Origin: Muribaculaceae bacterium
GTDB lineage: Bacteria > Bacteroidota > Bacteroidia > Bacteroidales > Muribaculaceae
NCBI GenBank assembly: GCA_902836725.1
Contig: CADFRV010000089.1
Location: forward strand, 1 to 9,477
Length of the DNA stretch: 9,477 bases
Direction of reading: 5' to 3'
Shown one piece after another: positions 7,218-9,477 of the stretch; position 1 is the first letter of the stretch, and the number at the start of each line of letters is the position of its first letter. The notes beneath the pieces are model-generated. The model saw nothing but the letters and a program-made list of their open reading frames with translations. It made no database searches and had not been told where the DNA came from. A program made the position numbers and the translations under genes.

Positions 7218-7231
7218 ATAACGCCATATTA

Positions 7232-8143
7232 ATGAAAGGCAACAACCGATCCAGAAGACGGAAACAACCCACAAGAAGAGGAGCACGGCCACGCACCGAC
7301 GCCGCAAACAGGCGCCTGGGAGCAATAGCCGGGGTGATAATCGTGCTTGTGGTGGCATGGCTCATATCAACAGCAAGATCGAACTCCGCCGAGACAAATA
7401 GCGGCGGACTGCGCATGCCGCCCGGAACATCGCTTGAGGAGGTGACCACCAACAGCGAAATGCCCGAATGGCTCATCCGATATCAGGGGTTCACGGTGTC
7501 ATTCAATTCCGAGACCCATCAGCCGAACTGGGTGGCGTGGGAACTTCTCGCCTCCGAAACCGACGGCGAGACCGCGCGTGAAAAATCATCAGGGTTCGCA
7601 GCCGACCCGAACGCACCGGGATGCGCACGCCCGTCAGACTATACACGGTCGGGATATGACCGTGGACATATGGCTCCGGCCGGCGACATGAAATGGAGCG
7701 CCCCTACCATGAACCAGTCATTCCTGATGACAAACATTTGTCCGCAAGCCGGCGAGCTGAACCGCGGCACATGGAAGAAACTGGAAGAGAAATGCCGCCA
7801 AAAAGCCGTAGCCGACAGTGCCGTGGTGATCGTGTGCGGACCTGTTTTCGATAACGACAAGCCGCGACGCACCATCGGGGAAACCGGAGTGGCCGTGCCT
7901 GACGGATTTTTCAAGGTAATACTTTCGCCATACGCCGATCCACCCACTGCAATAGGTTTCGTCATGCCGAACGGACCTGTGCCCGGCGGCATGCAGGAGC
8001 ATGCCGTGAGCGTGGACAGCGTGGAGAGACTTACAGGACATGACTTCTTCCATGCACTCCCCGACGAGATTGAAAACAAGGTGGAGGCACAGTGCGATTT
8101 CTCAAGATGGAGCCGCATAAGGCCACGACACAAACACAAATAA
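7232..8143 (+). CDS. Membrane-anchored DNA/RNA non-specific endonuclease (NUC1 family)
   Basis: This is a beta-beta-alpha-metal nuclease related to Serratia nuclease and EndoG, expected to cut DNA and RNA without sequence preference using one Mg2+. The catalytic motif DRGH is at 143-146 with general base H146. The second signature, TNICPQ then LNRGTWKKLE, supplies the likely metal ligand N177 and acidic partner E185. Residues 1-30 hold about 12 Arg/Lys and precede one hydrophobic segment (about 30-47), so by the positive-inside rule the tail is cytoplasmic and the nuclease domain periplasmic. Five cysteines in the exported domain may form disulfides. The ATG at 7232 is chosen because it includes the membrane anchor; the next Met is at residue 62. 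At 303 residues the length is ordinary. No immunity or toxin-delivery gene is adjacent, so nutrient scavenging or clearance of extracellular nucleic acid is as likely as attack. Expression may depend on read-through of the terminator just upstream. Confidence 0.94.
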   Translation: MKGNNRSRRRKQPTRRGARPRTDAANRRLGAIAGVIIVLVVAWLISTARSNSAETNSGGLRMPPGTSLEEVTTNSEMPEWLIRYQGFTVSFNSETHQPNWVAWELLASETDGETAREKSSGFAADPNAPGCARPSDYTRSGYDRGHMAPAGDMKWSAPTMNQSFLMTNICPQAGELNRGTWKKLEEKCRQKAVADSAVVIVCGPVFDNDKPRRTIGETGVAVPDGFFKVILSPYADPPTAIGFVMPNGPVPGGMQEHAVSVDSVERLTGHDFFHALPDEIENKVEAQCDFSRWSRIRPRHKHK

Positions 8144-8193
8144 GCGATATGCCACACCATCTGTGGCTGAATCAGAATTTAATCTAACACAAA

Positions 8194-9477
8194 TTGAATT
8201 TGGATACAATCTGCGCCATATCCACACCTCCCGGGACAGGAGGCATCGCCGTGGCCCGCATCAGCGGACCGTCGGCAATCGACATTGTTCAGAATATCTG
8301 GAAAGGGAAAGATCTTACAGGGGTGAAGTCGCACACGGCACATCTGGGGATGATCGTAGACACCGATGATGGCAACGAGCCTCTGGATCAGGCCGTGGCC
8401 ACGGTTTTCCGTAACCCCGCATCTTTCACCGGCGACGACGTAGTGGAACTTGCGGTGCATGGCTCCACCTATATACAGAGCGCCCTCATCAACCTGCTGA
8501 TCCGTCGTGGATGCCGCCTCGCCGAACCGGGCGAATTCACCCGACGCGCTTTTGCCGCAGGGAAAATGGATCTCGCCGAAGCCGAAGGTGTGGCAGACGT
8601 GATCGCGTCTACGTCGCGCGCGGCACACAGGGTAGCGATGTCGCAGATGCGCGGCGTGTTTTCACGAAAACTGGAAACCCTGCGCGATCAGCTCGTAGAC
8701 CTTGCGGCACTGCTCGAACTGGAGCTCGACTTCTCGGAGGAAGATGTGGAATTCGCCGACCGTGAACGCCTCAGGACACTTGCCGCAGAAACACTGGAGA
8801 CAGTGACACGTCTAGCCGACTCGTTCGCCACCGGCGACGCCATACGCCACGGCATCCCGGTAGCCATCGTAGGCAGGCCGAATGCCGGAAAATCGTCGAT
8901 CCTGAACATGCTGCTCGGAGACAACCGCGCGATTGTAAGCGACATTCCGGGAACCACACGCGACACCATAGAGGACACAGCCACCATAGAAGGCTATACC
9001 TACCGGTTCATCGATACGGCCGGCCTGCGACATACCGATGACACGATCGAGAATCTCGGTATAAACCGCACATGGGAGAAAACCGCCAAGGCCAGGATCA
9101 TCCTGTGGGTTCTCAGCCCCGATACAACCGGTGCCCCTGACGACGGCGACACCCCAGACCGAATGCCTATCGAAGAGTTGTATCAGACCCTCAGGGACAC
9201 AATGCCGGAAGACAGCCGCCTCCTTACCATCGTAAACAAAACCGACCTCAATACCCCCGAGGAAACCGCCGAGCTGTCGGCGCGCCTGCAGGCACTCACC
9301 GGCACCACCCCACTGACCCTCTCGGCAACCCAGGACCATCCCGATCGCCTCCGGAGAGCGCTCCACAAACTGTCGGCAGAAACGCTTGCCGACGCATCCG
9401 ACGTGATCGTTGCCAACAGCCGCCACTACGAAGCCCTCCACAACGCCATAGCCCCCCTCACCCGCGTGCTCGACGCC
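8194..9477 (+). CDS. mnmE: tRNA uridine-5-carboxymethylaminomethyl modification GTPase MnmE (TrmE), 3' end outside window
   Basis: MnmE works with MnmG to install cmnm5 on the wobble uridine of several tRNAs, using a folate-derived one-carbon unit and GTP hydrolysis. The 428 visible residues show the N-terminal folate-binding domain (about 1-118, with EPGEFTRRAF), a helical region, and the inserted G domain: P-loop GRPNAGKSS (227-235), IPGTTRDT (251-258), DTAGLR (274-279), NKTD (348-351) and SA (377-378). The C-terminal Cys motif lies beyond the window; some 30-40 residues are missing. No in-frame ATG precedes the conserved N-terminus, and an in-frame TAA is at 8185-8187. The start must therefore be TTG at 8194 (MNLDTICAIS) or TTG at 8200 (MDTICAIS). 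The former resembles Bacteroidales homologues as I recall them. The gene follows the nuclease by 50 bp with no clear promoter of its own, so co-transcription is likely. Confidence 0.95.
   Translation, partial: MNLDTICAISTPPGTGGIAVARISGPSAIDIVQNIWKGKDLTGVKSHTAHLGMIVDTDDGNEPLDQAVATVFRNPASFTGDDVVELAVHGSTYIQSALINLLIRRGCRLAEPGEFTRRAFAAGKMDLAEAEGVADVIASTSRAAHRVAMSQMRGVFSRKLETLRDQLVDLAALLELELDFSEEDVEFADRERLRTLAAETLETVTRLADSFATGDAIRHGIPVAIVGRPNAGKSSILNMLLGDNRAIVSDIPGTTRDTIEDTATIEGYTYRFIDTAGLRHTDDTIENLGINRTWEKTAKARIILWVLSPDTTGAPDDGDTPDRMPIEELYQTLRDTMPEDSRLLTIVNKTDLNTPEETAELSARLQALTGTTPLTLSATQDHPDRLRRALHKLSAETLADASDVIVANSRHYEALHNAIAPLTRVLDA

Noticed and set aside
8151..8167. Six-bp hairpin GCCACA/TGTGGC between the nuclease and mnmE.
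   Set aside because: Short stem with no T-tract; not enough to call a terminator or regulatory site.
8163..8369. ATG-started plus-strand frame of 68 codons at the start of mnmE.
   Set aside because: It is out of frame with mnmE, whose conserved residues are encoded from 8194 in another frame; the arginine-rich product looks like a shadow.

Overview
The window looks like chromosomal DNA from a Bacteroidales gut-type bacterium, possibly Muribaculaceae-like; the family is inference. The evidence is a hybrid two-component system regulator of the Bacteroidetes type, a Bacteroidetes OmpA/TPR lipoprotein, a MnmE whose N-terminus resembles Bacteroidales copies, several matches to the Bacteroidetes promoter consensus (-33 TTTG, -7 TAnnTTTG), and few Shine-Dalgarno sites. 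Nothing indicates a phage, transposon, CRISPR array or recent transfer.

Left edge (1-366): a perfect 32-bp palindrome sits just past the 3' end of a leftward tRNA with a CAT anticodon. A divergent control region of about 250 bp follows. It holds a leftward tRNA promoter and a rightward promoter for the regulator, preceded by two imperfect 17-bp direct repeats 33 bp apart.

Left half (367-4940): a complete 1334-residue sensor/regulator (periplasmic double propeller, histidine kinase, receiver, AraC-type DNA-binding domain) reads rightward. It ends 8 bp from the end of a convergent beta-carbonic anhydrase gene. No polysaccharide utilisation genes are visible, so the regulator is an orphan within this window.

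Middle (4941-5465): a gene-poor stretch of about 525 bp. On the minus strand it contains a promoter-like box, a 5' hairpin, an AU-rich tract without any ATG, and an intrinsic terminator. This fits an undescribed small RNA of about 180 nt, or an attenuated leader of the carbonic anhydrase gene. An 8-bp inverted repeat lies between this leftward unit and the rightward promoter region of the next gene.

Right half (5466-9477): an apparently highly expressed OmpA-like/TPR lipoprotein ends in a strong terminator. Fourteen bases later begins a membrane-anchored DNA/RNA non-specific endonuclease. After 50 bp comes mnmE (tRNA wobble-uridine modification GTPase), which has no ATG and must start at TTG; the window cuts off its C-terminus. 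The genes do not form one obvious pathway. The window is mainly housekeeping and envelope functions plus one sensory regulator, and the least explained element is the candidate RNA.
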